DNA from: Polaromonas sp.
GTDB taxonomy: Bacteria > Pseudomonadota > Gammaproteobacteria > Burkholderiales > Burkholderiaceae_C
DNA: 64,000 nucleotides
Direction of reading: 5' to 3'
NCBI RefSeq assembly: GCF_029945925.1
Contig: NZ_JAQSDN010000049.1
Location: 33,679-97,678 of the forward strand
The notes beneath the pieces were generated by a model. It was given only the letters and a program-made list of their open reading frames with translations, was not told where the DNA came from and did not search any database. The position numbers were made by a program, and so were the translations under genes. Within the stretch, counting starts at the first letter, position 1, and each line of letters begins with the position of its first letter. Below, in pieces: positions 34,057-40,885 of the stretch.

Positions 34057-34275
34057 TCAGTCGTCGCCCCTGGGTCCCGGCGTGCGAACCTGGCACAACA
34101 GGTCTTCGGCCTGCAGCTCATTGTCTGCGAACATGATTTTTATTTTTCCCGGCGAGTCGACCGTCTGTTCGGCACGCAGTCGCTTGGCATGGATGGACGC
34201 TTGCTGGAAGGTTCCGGACTCGGACAGTTTTTCCAGCTGCGCGAAGGGTTTGATCAGGTAGATGTAGTAGGGCAT
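34057..34275 (-). CDS. small dsr-associated conserved protein
   Basis: A 72-residue soluble protein, MPYYIYLIKPFAQLEKLSES and so on, with a mixed alpha/beta look and one cysteine (EDLLCQVR). I recall similar short proteins near dsr genes of sulfur-oxidising betaproteobacteria but know no function. It begins 31 bases after the S24-like gene and ends 10 bases before the next start, consistent with one operon. Confidence 0.65.
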   Translation of the reverse strand: MPYYIYLIKPFAQLEKLSESGTFQQASIHAKRLRAEQTVDSPGKIKIMFADNELQAEDLLCQVRTPGPRGDD

Positions 34276-34306
34276 GGGTCGGATTCAATCTGTCGGGGTG
34301 ACGACT

Positions 34307-34696
34307 TCAGATGTAGTGTTTGGAAGCGCGCCGGCGCCCCGGCAGGGCCTTCTGGATAATGACGCCGCGCACGGCGCTCAGGTCCGGCAGCGGCGCATCG
34401 GCGAAAGCCGGGTTCAGCGGGTGCAGCACCCAGCCGGTACCAGCGCGCAGCAGTTGCCTGAAGGTCCAGGCTTGCTGGTGCCAGGCCAGCACATAGGAGC
34501 CGTCCCGGGCCATTCCGTCGGGCTCGATGATGATGATCTCGCCCTCGTTGAACTCGGGTGCCATGCTGTGGCCCAGCACCATCAGCGCAAAGGACTCGCC
34601 GCCCGCGCAGTCGGGCACCAGGGTATCGGCCGCTGGGGAAGTCGCATCGGCATAGGTGCTCCCATGCGATGTTGAGGAATCCGGGCCTGGCAGCAT
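34307..34696 (-). CDS. S24/LexA-like peptidase-fold protein without DNA-binding domain
   Basis: A 129-residue protein with the S24 core: ESFALMVLGHSMAPEFNEGEIIIIEP holds the serine of the G(H/D)SM motif. In active enzymes a lysine lies in a strand about 35 residues later; here that strand reads QAWTFRQLLR with no lysine. Self-cleavage therefore looks lost, and no helix-turn-helix region precedes the fold. The protein could be a ligand or protein-binding remnant used for regulation. It starts 27 bases after the ferredoxin-reductase gene in the minus operon. Confidence 0.7.
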   Translation of the reverse strand: MLPGPDSSTSHGSTYADATSPAADTLVPDCAGGESFALMVLGHSMAPEFNEGEIIIIEPDGMARDGSYVLAWHQQAWTFRQLLRAGTGWVLHPLNPAFADAPLPDLSAVRGVIIQKALPGRRRASKHYI

Positions 34697-34723
34697 GTGA
34701 AAACTCGGTAAATAGGTGTCGAC

Positions 34724-36199
34724 TCACAGCACCTGGGTGACTATTTGGGCCGCTGCGACGCCTGCCGCGCGCAGTTCATCATGCAGTGTGCTGACAAAGC
34801 CAGCGGGCCCGGCCAGATAGAAATCACAGTCAATGTCAAACAGGTCGGCCCGCATGGCTTGGGCGATCTGCCGGGCGCCGACTGCAACATCTGCATGTGA
34901 CACCAACTCAAATTCAAACTGGTCCAGCGCCTCGGACCAGGCGCGGCACTGGTTGCTGAAGAAATGCCCATCGCTGCCCGTGGCCAGCCAGAACAGCGAG
35001 AGCGAAGGCGCCGCATCCAGCGACAGCGCATGCTCGATCAGGCTTTTGATGGGCGCGAAGCCGCCATCGCAGGCGGCGAATACCAGCGGACGGTGTCCAT
35101 CGGCCAATACGAACTCACCCGTTGGCCCCAACACCCTGACGGCGGCGCCGGGCTGGATATCACCCGCAAACAGGTGCCGCGCCAGAGCGTCGGACTCATC
35201 GCGGGAAATGAAAAAGAGCAGATTCCGGTCGTCACAGGGACAACTGGCTATCGGGTGGGTGGCATGCGCATCGCCTTGCCCTGGCATCGTCCACCCCAGC
35301 GACACCGACTGGCCGGCCAGGAAGCGCAGCCTGTGCGTACGCGGCGTCTGCAGATGCAGCAGCCGCGTATCGGGCGCCTGTGCAGTCACGGCTCTCACTT
35401 GCGCCACGATGTGCTGTTCAGGGATATCCAGCGGCCCGCTGGCCTCCAGCAGCTCCAGCGTGAGCTCGCTGCTGGCGGCGGTGTTGCAGCACATCAGGGT
35501 GTAGCCCTGGGTTTTTTCTGCTTCCGACAGGGCGTAGTCAAAGTGCTGGGTTTTCACAACCTCGCCGGAAATCACGCGCACCTTGCACATGCCGCAACTG
35601 CCATTGCCGCAGCCGTAGTTGAGTTTGAGCCCGGCCTGCAGCCCCGACTGCAACAGGGTGGCACGCCCCTCCACCGAGAATTCGTGCCCACTGGGGCGCA
35701 CCGTCACCTGTGCCGACATCACTTTGAGCATATCGTCCATCACCTCCAGCAAATCGACTGATTCGGTGGCCAACGCCTGCGCCAGGCCCTGGGTAACCTG
35801 TTGTTCCAGCGCCTGCCAGGTGGCATCGCCAGGACGCTTTGCGGCCAGTTCCCGAATGCGCTGTTGCAGCGCGATCACCAGGCCGTGGTAACGCTGCAGG
35901 TGCTTGCGCACGTCGGCCAGTTCCTGGCTTTGCGCAAACAGCCGCTGCGCCAGCACTTCCTGGCTGGGCAACATGCGCTCGCGCACGCGCCTGCCGAATG
36001 CTTCGTCCCGGATTTGCGCCACGCGCTCCAGCAAACCGGATTCCTCAAGCTTGGCGCCGGGGTACAGGCGCAGCAAGGCATCGGTGGACACCAGTCCGTC
36101 ACTCAGGACCAGCGTGCCGTCGCGCACCTGTTGCTGCAGCACCCCGCGCGCCACGCCCACCAACTGGGCGGCACGCCATACGCTGACCTGATGTGACAT
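34724..36199 (-). CDS. HTH-ferredoxin-FNR-like oxidoreductase chimera
   Basis: A 491-residue multidomain protein. Residues 1-46 (SVWRAAQLVGVARGVLQQQV, SDGLVSTDALLRLYP) look like a MerR-type winged-helix or excisionase motif, followed by a helical linker to about 160. Residues 165-250 are a plant-type [2Fe-2S] ferredoxin (CGNGSCGMCKVRV with a distal MCCN). Residues 262-491 are FNR-like (AGQSVSLGW, GPTGEFVLADG, CDGGFAPIKSLIEHA, YLAGPAGFV). It could pass electrons between NAD(P)H and an accessory sulfur enzyme, or act as a redox sensor. It is in the minus dsr operon beside a TauD-like oxygenase, for which it could be the reductase. Confidence 0.8.
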   Translation of the reverse strand: MSHQVSVWRAAQLVGVARGVLQQQVRDGTLVLSDGLVSTDALLRLYPGAKLEESGLLERVAQIRDEAFGRRVRERMLPSQEVLAQRLFAQSQELADVRKHLQRYHGLVIALQQRIRELAAKRPGDATWQALEQQVTQGLAQALATESVDLLEVMDDMLKVMSAQVTVRPSGHEFSVEGRATLLQSGLQAGLKLNYGCGNGSCGMCKVRVISGEVVKTQHFDYALSEAEKTQGYTLMCCNTAASSELTLELLEASGPLDIPEQHIVAQVRAVTAQAPDTRLLHLQTPRTHRLRFLAGQSVSLGWTMPGQGDAHATHPIASCPCDDRNLLFFISRDESDALARHLFAGDIQPGAAVRVLGPTGEFVLADGHRPLVFAACDGGFAPIKSLIEHALSLDAAPSLSLFWLATGSDGHFFSNQCRAWSEALDQFEFELVSHADVAVGARQIAQAMRADLFDIDCDFYLAGPAGFVSTLHDELRAAGVAAAQIVTQVL

Positions 36200-36219
36200 G
36201 GTGCTCTTCCGCTATTGTT

Positions 36220-37185
36220 TTAGTAGCTTCTTGCGCCCTGTTTAAAAGGGTCGAAAGCTGATTTGCCAAATGAAACCGGTGCAGTGGCGCCGGCCCTGGC
36301 TGGCCCGGGCGAACGGATGCGATCGAGATACCGGGCACGGTACAGCAGCCGGGGGTGCTCGGGATCGTCCGCAAAGCCGGCGCGGTCGTGCAACACGTTG
36401 TTACACACCAGCCCCATGCCGGGCTCGAGTCGCACACGAATCCGGTGCGGCCCGTCAGACCCCAGCAACTGCTCCAGGAAAGCGACCGCCGCGCGCGTTG
36501 GCGCATCGTCCTTCCACTGCACACTGCGAGTGCGTGCCGTGTAGCGCATGTGCAGCGCGCCGCTGGATTCATCTACCGAGAACACCGGCCCGGACTGCTC
36601 GGCGCGCGCCACACCGTCTTCATCAAGCCGCTCGGGAATGGTCATGGCGTCGGGCGCCATGAGCGCGCGCACCCAGTCCGGGTTGGCTTCGCGCACAGCG
36701 ATGTAGGCCATCTCGTGGTCCATCAGGGCGTTCTCGCCGCCTGCGGCGGCCGCCCGCACACAATGCAGAATCATCGCCCGGATGTGCCGGGACTGCGGGT
36801 GATAGTAGCCATCGGTATGCCACTTGATCGGCCGGTTGGTATAGGGAATGAACGCGGTGCGATCACCCACCTTCGTCGCCACCTCGATCTGCGAAATACC
36901 GTCTTCGTCGGCCAGCCAGTTGCCGTCCAGACGGTGCAGCCCTAACTGCTGCGCCAGTTGGCGAGGAATAGCCTTGTCCGGGCCATACACCGGGCTGCGG
37001 TAGATCGCCATATTGGCCGTGGCACAGCGTTGCAGCAGCGCTTGCCGTTCGGCATCACTGAGGCTGCGGGGGTCGGTCACGTCAACCACCAGGTCCTGCG
37101 CGCGGGGCGGATGGCTGGCGCGCTTGGCGTCACGCCAGCGCTGGTAGGCGGCTGGGGCTTCAAGGTCGAACGGCGTGTTCATCAT
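36220..37185 (-). CDS. TauD/TfdA-family Fe(II)/2-oxoglutarate dioxygenase-like protein
   Basis: A 321-residue protein started at MMNTPFDLEAPAAYQRW; the track ORF begins 94 codons upstream inside the previous gene. The metal ligands of the TauD family are visible as HTD in PIKWHTDGYYHP (H123, D125) and a distal His in LVCNNVLHDRAGF. An Arg near the C-terminus (PRLLYRARYLDRI) is in position for 2-oxoglutarate. This family oxidises sulfonates, sulfate esters or amino acid side chains. Substrate here is unknown; location among dsr accessory genes suggests a sulfur compound or protein modification. Confidence 0.82.
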   Translation of the reverse strand: MMNTPFDLEAPAAYQRWRDAKRASHPPRAQDLVVDVTDPRSLSDAERQALLQRCATANMAIYRSPVYGPDKAIPRQLAQQLGLHRLDGNWLADEDGISQIEVATKVGDRTAFIPYTNRPIKWHTDGYYHPQSRHIRAMILHCVRAAAAGGENALMDHEMAYIAVREANPDWVRALMAPDAMTIPERLDEDGVARAEQSGPVFSVDESSGALHMRYTARTRSVQWKDDAPTRAAVAFLEQLLGSDGPHRIRVRLEPGMGLVCNNVLHDRAGFADDPEHPRLLYRARYLDRIRSPGPARAGATAPVSFGKSAFDPFKQGARSY

Positions 37186-37195
37186 GGCACTGTGC

Positions 37196-37813
37196 TCAGT
37201 CGCCGGATGTGGCGGTGCGGGCGGCGCGCGGCGCGCGCGCTTCGGTGGACAGCACGTCCTGCATGGCGCGCTGCAGCATTTCCACGGCCTCGGGTACTTC
37301 GGTGGCCATGATCTGATCAACCACCCAGCGCTGGTCCTTTTGCGGCATGAGCGCCTCGATGCGATGCCCGAGGTAGCGAACGAAGGCAAAGTCCGGCCCG
37401 TCGGGGCCAAAGCCAAACTCGGCGTAGTGGTCTGCCAGCTCGTTGAACAGGTCAATGAATTCGTCATAGTGACTGGGCTGGCCCGCAGGTGGTTCGCCCA
37501 GCAGGTTGTCCTCGTTCTCCTGCAACACCTCGGCCAGACGCCTTACCAATGCATGGATGAACTCGCCACGCTCCTCAGAGCCCATGCGCTCAAACGCCAT
37601 GCGGTCCAGCACATGGGCCAGAAATACCAGCACCTCACGCGTGAAGGCAAAGTACTGCGGCCCGATGTCGATGTCAAAGTGGGCCGAGCGCATCTGCTTG
37701 AGCATGTTCTGCGTCACGCGCCAGACGATGAAGGCCATCGCACTGGCGGTTTGCTGCGGGGTCTTGGCGGTTCCTGAGCGGAACCACTGGCTCTTGATTC
37801 TGATGTTGGCCAT
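37196..37813 (-). CDS. dsr-accessory conserved hypothetical protein
   Basis: A 205-residue, largely helical soluble protein (MANIRIKSQWFRSGTAKTPQ, then DIDIGPQYFAFTREVLVFLAHVLDRMAFERMG). It has no signal peptide, membrane segment or cysteine. I have an impression of similar proteins next to DsrC-like genes in other sulfur oxidisers but no function. It is separated from the DsrC-like gene by a 229-base gap containing an 81-bp tandem repeat, and lies ten bases upstream of the TauD-like start. Confidence 0.7.
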   Translation of the reverse strand: MANIRIKSQWFRSGTAKTPQQTASAMAFIVWRVTQNMLKQMRSAHFDIDIGPQYFAFTREVLVFLAHVLDRMAFERMGSEERGEFIHALVRRLAEVLQENEDNLLGEPPAGQPSHYDEFIDLFNELADHYAEFGFGPDGPDFAFVRYLGHRIEALMPQKDQRWVVDQIMATEVPEAVEMLQRAMQDVLSTEARAPRAARTATSGD

Positions 37814-37850
37814 ATCAAACCAGCGAACGTGGGGGCCATGTCAAGCCACC

Positions 37851-38037
37851 ACACGCAGTGGCAAGCGTGGGGGCGAGCTTCTCCGCCGGGCCGCCCCAAG
37901 GAGAAGCAGCCCCCTCGGGGGGCAGCGCAGCACACGCAGTGGCAAGCGTGGGGGCGAGCTTCTCCGCCGGGCCGCCCCCAGGAGAAGCAGCCCCCTCGGG
38001 GGGCAGCGCAGCACACGCAGTGGCAAGCGTGGGGGCC
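37851..38037. repeat. 81-bp tandem repeat, two full units and a partial third
   Basis: Units starting acacgcagtggcaagc lie at 37851, 37932 and 38013, exactly 81 bases apart and nearly identical. Each includes ccccctcggggggc, also seen at 8099 and 54059. The unit is a multiple of three and open in several frames, which produces the apparent ORFs in the track. No gene is inferred. Confidence 0.85.
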
Positions 38038-38042
38038 ATATC

Positions 38043-38372
38043 TCAATAGCCACCCTTGCCCAAGGGCTGCGGCAAGGCCGCTACCTTGGGACCTTGCTTG
38101 GCGGGCCCTGTCGGAAACAGATCGTAGAGATACTTGCTGTCCACTTCAGGGCGTATGTCGGCCATGCCCTTGAGCATGGCACGGAAATTCGGCGTGTGGC
38201 CGTTTTCGCGGTACTGGTCGCGCAGGTAGTTGATAACTTCCCAGTGCGCATCGGTCAACTCGATGTGTTCGGCCGAGGCGATGACGCGCACCGCCTCATC
38301 GTCAAATACCGGCTCAAGCAGGTAGCCCTGATCGTCGGTCTCGTGCTCCACGCCATGGATGTTGTAGCTCAT
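38043..38372 (-). CDS. DsrC/TusE-family protein lacking both C-terminal cysteines
   Basis: A 109-residue DsrC-fold protein: GVEHETDDQGYLLEP, LTDAHWEVINYLRDQYRENG and KYLYDLFPTGPAKQGPKVAALPQPLGKGGY align over full length with the canonical DsrC encoded at 43118. In the canonical protein the sulfur-carrying cysteines are C98 and C109; here the equivalent positions are Pro and Gly. It cannot form the DsrC trisulfide and is therefore likely a regulatory (RspA-like) member. It is the third gene of the minus operon, about 40 bases after the Cas6-like gene. Confidence 0.88.
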   Translation of the reverse strand: MSYNIHGVEHETDDQGYLLEPVFDDEAVRVIASAEHIELTDAHWEVINYLRDQYRENGHTPNFRAMLKGMADIRPEVDSKYLYDLFPTGPAKQGPKVAALPQPLGKGGY

Positions 38373-38409
38373 TTTTACGTCTCCGTTTCTTCAGTTGCCC
38401 AGGAAACCC

Positions 38410-39024
38410 CTACACCGCCGCCGCTGACCTGTGCGGCACAAATATCCCGCAACCCAGCAGCCGGTGCGGCCCCAGGCCATGCTGCTGCAGACGCAGCGAT
38501 TGTTCCGGCGGCAGTGCGTGCAGCATCAGGCTGAAGGTGTCCAGTACACGGCCTGACGCCAGCACGCGTTGGCGCTTGCCGCATACCCGCTCGCCGCCAA
38601 TGGCCAACTCGGCCAGTTCCCGATCCACCGCCGCCATGAACGTCATTTCGTCCGCGCTGCCTGCCGCCACCCTGTACGCATACAGGGTGGAGTGGGGCAG
38701 CAGCTCGCGCAGGTGCGGTCGCCCCAAGCGCAGGAGATGGGCACCCACAGTCAGGTCAAGCCCTGCCAGCGCCAGCAGTTCGTCCGCGCGCTCCGCCCCC
38801 ACCCGCAGCAACAAGCACGTTCGCCGGGACAGCAGGGCATGTTCGTCGCTGCCCTGCACCACCTTGATGGGATGTATGCCTGCCACAGGATCTGTGTCCA
38901 GCCAGGGTAACTGCGCACACAGGCCCTGTTGCAGCGCCTGTGCATGGTCGCGCGGCAATATCTGCCCCTGGATGGGAAACGCAGCGTCCACCGCCGCCTT
39001 GTCCGGTGCTTGCGGGGGGCTCAT
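38410..39024 (-). CDS. Cas6/Cmx6-like RAMP-fold protein in dsr operon
   Basis: A 204-residue protein starting MSPPQAPDKAAVDAAFPIQG. It has the arrangement I recognise from the type I-MYXAN Cas6/Cmx6 family: VDAAFPIQGQILPRDHAQAL, PVAGIHPIKVV and the C-terminal glycine-rich loop GLGPHRLLGCGIFVPHRS typical of RAMP proteins. His27 is a candidate catalytic residue. No CRISPR repeats or other cas genes are in the window. The start codon overlaps the stop of the upstream small gene (ATGA). Function is unknown; RNA binding or processing is a possibility, as is another role of the ferredoxin-like fold. Confidence 0.72.
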   Translation of the reverse strand: MSPPQAPDKAAVDAAFPIQGQILPRDHAQALQQGLCAQLPWLDTDPVAGIHPIKVVQGSDEHALLSRRTCLLLRVGAERADELLALAGLDLTVGAHLLRLGRPHLRELLPHSTLYAYRVAAGSADEMTFMAAVDRELAELAIGGERVCGKRQRVLASGRVLDTFSLMLHALPPEQSLRLQQHGLGPHRLLGCGIFVPHRSAAAV

Positions 39025-39260
39025 TCCGGCTCCTGGGTTGGGGGCACCGTCTGGGGCTGCGTCTGCGCCCAGCGCAGCAAGGCCTCGCCCCAAAGGCGCG
39101 CCGTCTGAGGGTCGATTTCAAACACCGTGAAACGGCTTTTCTCGCGTATACGCGTACGTAGCAGACTCATGCCGCCCGCGTCATAGTCCAGCTGCTGCAA
39201 TTCGATGACCTGCCCGCCGAGCGGACTGATCAGCTTTTCAAGCGGAGTAACGGTCGTCAT
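39021..39260 (-). CDS. small first gene of minus dsr-accessory operon
   Basis: A 79-residue protein, started at MTTVTPLEKLISPLGGQVIELQQLDYDAGG; the track start lies 68 codons upstream in the promoter region. It has a short beta-rich core (MSLLRTRIREKSRFTVFEID) followed by a helical tail. I do not recognise its family. The ATG overlaps nothing upstream, and a leader of about 107 bases separates it from the predicted -10 element at 39378-39383. Its stop overlaps the start of the Cas6-like gene, indicating tight coupling. Confidence 0.65.
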   Translation of the reverse strand: MTTVTPLEKLISPLGGQVIELQQLDYDAGGMSLLRTRIREKSRFTVFEIDPQTARLWGEALLRWAQTQPQTVPPTQEPE

Positions 39261-39369
39261 GTGGCCAGTCTTTAACTCTCTGCCGACCATCCTGGTGCAA
39301 CTGCGTCGTGAAAGTCCACGCCGCCGGACCGGATAAATCGTCGGTACTGCCATTGGGCGCAATGGCGGG

Positions 39370-39420
39370 CCGTGCCGTCTATAACCGGCACGGGTGGGGG
39401 CATATAGCTCTAATGGGTAG
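39370..39420. promoter_or_regulatory. divergent dsr promoter region with NarL-type site
   Basis: On the minus strand GCTACCCATT is followed by CACCCGTGCCGGTTATAGACGG, which matches soeA's GTGTCGGCTATAGACGG region in sequence and exact distance (42 bases from CCAT to GACGG). On the plus strand the same site reads ATGGGTAGC, and GATATC starts 29 bases from its first base, the same spacing as ATGGGT to GATAGA at tusA. An 8-bp inverted repeat CCGTGCCG/CGGCACGG surrounds the minus -10. The rest of 39261-39577 holds no gene. Confidence 0.55.
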
Positions 39421-39577
39421 CACAGAATAATCAACGAGGGTGATATCGCAGCACGCAGGGGCAACCGTACTATTTGCTCCAGAGTTGACCGTGAACCGGC
39501 CCGAAGAGGCAGACGTCAACAAGGCCACGTTGATTTCGATGGGCGCACCCGCTCACCCCCTTGACAGGAGACACACC

Positions 39578-40858
39578 ATGAGCAAGAAACCGCACGACAC
39601 CCCCATGCTTGACCAGTTGGAGGCCGGTCCGTGGCCCAGCTTTGTCACCGGTCTGAAGCGTCTGGCCAAAGAGAGCGACTATATGACCGACCTGATGGGT
39701 CAGCTGGAGCACTCCTACAAAACCCGCAAGGGCTACTGGAAGGGCGGAACGGTGGGGGTGTTTGGCTACGGCGGCGGCGTGATTCCGCGCTTCTCCGAAG
39801 TCGCTGAGATGTTCCCGGCCTCCAGGGAATTCCACACCCTGCGGGTACAGCCACCGGCGGGCATGCACTACAACACCGATGTGTTGCGCAAGATGTGTGA
39901 CATCTGGGAGCGTCACGGTTCTGGCCTGATCGCCTTTCACGGTCAGTCCGGTGACATCATGTTCCAGGGTGCCAGCACGGCGAACGTGCAGGGTGCATTC
40001 GATGAGCTGAATGAACTGGGCTTTGACCTCGGTGGTGCCGGCCCGGCGGTGCGTACCTCCATGTCCTGCGTCGGTGCGGCGCGCTGCGAGCAGTCCTGCT
40101 TTGACGAAGCGCGGGCGCATCGCCAGGTGGTCAACACCTTCCTGGATGACATGCACCGCCCGGCGCTGCCGTACAAGTTCAAGTTCAAGTTTTCGGGATG
40201 CCCGAATGACTGCATGAATTCCATCCAGCGTGCGGATATGGCGGTCATTGGCACCTGGCGCGACAACATGCGTACCGACGAACCCCTTGCCCGCAAATGG
40301 TTCGCCAAACACGGCATGACCGAACTGGTGAACGATGTGGTCAGCCGTTGCCCGACCAAGGCCATCATGCTCAAGGAGACCAAGGACGTCTCCAAGGGGC
40401 CAAAGATTTCCAGCGTCGCCCTGAACGACACGCAGTCGCTGGAAATCGACAACGCCAACTGCGTGCGCTGCATGCATTGCATCAACGTCATGACCGGTGC
40501 CTTGGCCACGGGTACGGACAAGGGTGTGACGGTGCTGATGGGGGGCAAGCGCACGCTCAAGATCGGTGACCTGATGGGCACCGTGGTGACGCCCTTCATG
40601 CCGATGAAGACCGATGAGGATTACCAGGCTCTGGTGGAACTGGCCCAGAAGTCTATCGACTTCTTTGCCGAGAACGCACTGGAACACGAGCGTACCGGCG
40701 AGATGATCGAGCGCATCGGCCTGGTCAACTTCCTGGAAGGTATCGGTCTGGAGATCGATCCCAACATGGTTTCCACGCCGCGCACCAACCCCTATGTCCG
40801 CACCGACGGCTGGGACGACGAGGTGGCCAAGATCAATGCCCGCAAGGCGGCGGCCTGA
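39578..40858 (+). CDS. dsrA: reverse-type dissimilatory sulfite reductase alpha subunit
   Basis: A 426-residue subunit of the cytoplasmic siroheme enzyme that oxidises DsrC-bound sulfur to sulfite. Siroheme/[4Fe-4S] motifs are SMSCVGAARCEQSCFDEA and FSGCPNDCMN; a ferredoxin insert has CVRCMHCINVMTGAL. The start is MSKKPHDTPMLDQL with the AGGAG-type ribosome-binding site CAGGAGACACACC. With dsrB, dsrEFH and dsrL in the same operon the enzyme is of the oxidative type. The 795-residue minus-strand ORF over dsrAB is a shadow. Divergent from the accessory operon; shares its promoter region. Confidence 0.97.
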   Translation: MSKKPHDTPMLDQLEAGPWPSFVTGLKRLAKESDYMTDLMGQLEHSYKTRKGYWKGGTVGVFGYGGGVIPRFSEVAEMFPASREFHTLRVQPPAGMHYNTDVLRKMCDIWERHGSGLIAFHGQSGDIMFQGASTANVQGAFDELNELGFDLGGAGPAVRTSMSCVGAARCEQSCFDEARAHRQVVNTFLDDMHRPALPYKFKFKFSGCPNDCMNSIQRADMAVIGTWRDNMRTDEPLARKWFAKHGMTELVNDVVSRCPTKAIMLKETKDVSKGPKISSVALNDTQSLEIDNANCVRCMHCINVMTGALATGTDKGVTVLMGGKRTLKIGDLMGTVVTPFMPMKTDEDYQALVELAQKSIDFFAENALEHERTGEMIERIGLVNFLEGIGLEIDPNMVSTPRTNPYVRTDGWDDEVAKINARKAAA

Positions 40859-40885
40859 AATTCTGACGAACACAGGAAGACCAAC

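Noticed and set aside
37851-38037. Possible CRISPR array near the Cas6-like gene
   Set aside because: The units are 81-bp direct tandem copies without spacers, and no 25-40-base repeat with unique spacers occurs anywhere I looked.
37815-38039. Small ORFs such as MAPTLATACAALPPEG in the tandem repeat
   Set aside because: They arise because the 81-bp unit is divisible by three and free of stops in several frames.
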